In this document: positions 63,640 through 64,000 of the stretch, in pieces
Layout of the letters: each line of letters opens with the position of its first letter
How positions within the stretch are numbered: position 1 is the stretch's first letter
NCBI GenBank assembly: GCA_963745775.1
Contig: CAVUYY010000008.1
Location: forward strand, 372,001-436,000
Reading direction: 5' to 3'
Source of the DNA: Gaiellasilicea sp963745775
Lineage (GTDB): Bacteria > Actinomycetota > Thermoleophilia > Gaiellales > Gaiellaceae
DNA: 64,000 nt
The notes under the pieces: model-generated
What the model saw: only the letters and a program-made list of their open reading frames with translations
The model's database searches: none
What the model was told of the DNA's origin: nothing
Made by a program: the position numbers and the translations under genes

Positions 63640-64000
63640 CCGAGCGCCGCATTGACGCGCCGGATCGGCTCGTTTCGATCCTCGTTCTCCGTCAGGAGCT
63701 TGCGCAGCCCCGCCTCCTTCGCCCACGCAACCTGCGCATGCTTGAGCGCTGCTGCCACTCCCCGCCCTCGCCAGGCGCGCAACACCCCGGTGAACTCGTG
63801 CTCCGCCGTTCCCTCCTCGACGCCGTCGAAGCGGAGTTGCGCGAATCCGATCGGGACACCTCGGCTGCGGGCGACCATGAAGGTCTCCGGGCGATAGCCG
63901 GGCATCGTGAGCGCGCGATCGCGCCAGCGCTCGAACGGCTCCGCGACCTCGGCGTCGAAGCCCGGGACGTCTGGAAGCGCCTCGCACTCGATCGCCCAGA
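63579..64000 (-). CDS. GNAT-family acetyltransferase, 5' end outside window
   Basis: The frame is open to the window edge. The visible 140 residues include MPGYRPETFMVARSRGVPIGFAQLRFDG and EHEFTGVLRAWRGRGVAAALKHAQVAWAKEAGLRKLLTENEDRNEPIRRVNAALGYAPTPAWLLLEVDR, where RAWRGRGVAAALKH is the acetyl-CoA loop and N-E-x-x-R-R-V-N-A-x-L-G-Y is typical of a GNAT C-terminus. It converges on the ABC-F gene and overlaps its last 61 bases. This is likely the C-terminal of two domains or a plain acetyltransferase; substrate unknown. Confidence 0.82.
   Translation of the reverse strand, partial: WAIECEALPDVPGFDAEVAEPFERWRDRALTMPGYRPETFMVARSRGVPIGFAQLRFDGVEEGTAEHEFTGVLRAWRGRGVAAALKHAQVAWAKEAGLRKLLTENEDRNEPIRRVNAALGYAPTPAWLLLEVDRSNQSE

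Overview
The window is GC-rich actinobacterial DNA. Short intergenic gaps, GTG and TTG starts, ATGA/GTGA/TGATG couplings, F420-type (LLM) and inositol-phospholipid genes, a dnaK-grpE-dnaJ-hspR-clpB operon and MalT-like LuxR regulators together suggest a Thermoleophilia-like actinobacterium (Gaiellales or Solirubrobacterales). That placement is inferred from gene content; no rRNA is present. No CRISPR array, insertion sequence, phage or rRNA was seen, and no stretch over 300 bases lacks a gene. The longest gap, about 290 bases at 44790-45081, shows nothing recognisable.

Layout. 1-9.3 kb: cell-wall LCP protein end, FmdB-like protein, a membrane glycosyltransferase, a pseudouridine-type kinase/PsuG/enolase-superfamily operon, the rRNA methyltransferase RlmD, and small proteins. 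9.3-18.5 kb: a glycosyltransferase-PHP fusion operon, LtrA, inositol-1-phosphate synthase with an N-terminal ribbon-helix-helix extension beside CDP-alcohol phosphatidyltransferase and PAP2 genes (inositol lipid supply), and moaA. 18.5-23.7 kb: CsbD, an LLM oxidoreductase, two EamA transporters, an M29 aminopeptidase and a PD40 protein. 23.9-30.6 kb: the chaperone operon. 30.6-44.8 kb: an accessory island with one LuxR regulator, three large ATPase-LuxR regulators, three secreted cupins, three small DUF4242-like proteins, a vanadium-haloperoxidase-like enzyme and a cytoplasmic cupin pair. 45-64 kb: 3-hydroxybutyrate dehydrogenase, peptidases (PepF, M3-like, rhomboid, minimal zincin, M36), an ABC exporter, ferritin, tRNA-Ala, a methyltransferase, a DUF1385 protein, an ABC-F ATPase and small membrane proteins.

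About twenty otherwise conserved genes change reading frame, many more than once, including housekeeping genes (clpB, grpE, rlmD). Nearly all changes equal one extra base in the gene, on either strand. I read these as consensus errors or recent lesions and annotate each gene across its frames.

The most interesting part is the 30.6-44 kb island. The same gene types recur as modules, and the first and third large regulators, and two of the DUF4242-like genes, have matching upstream blocks at identical spacing from their start codons. This suggests a duplicated regulator/secreted-cupin/DUF4242/haloperoxidase system of unknown function.
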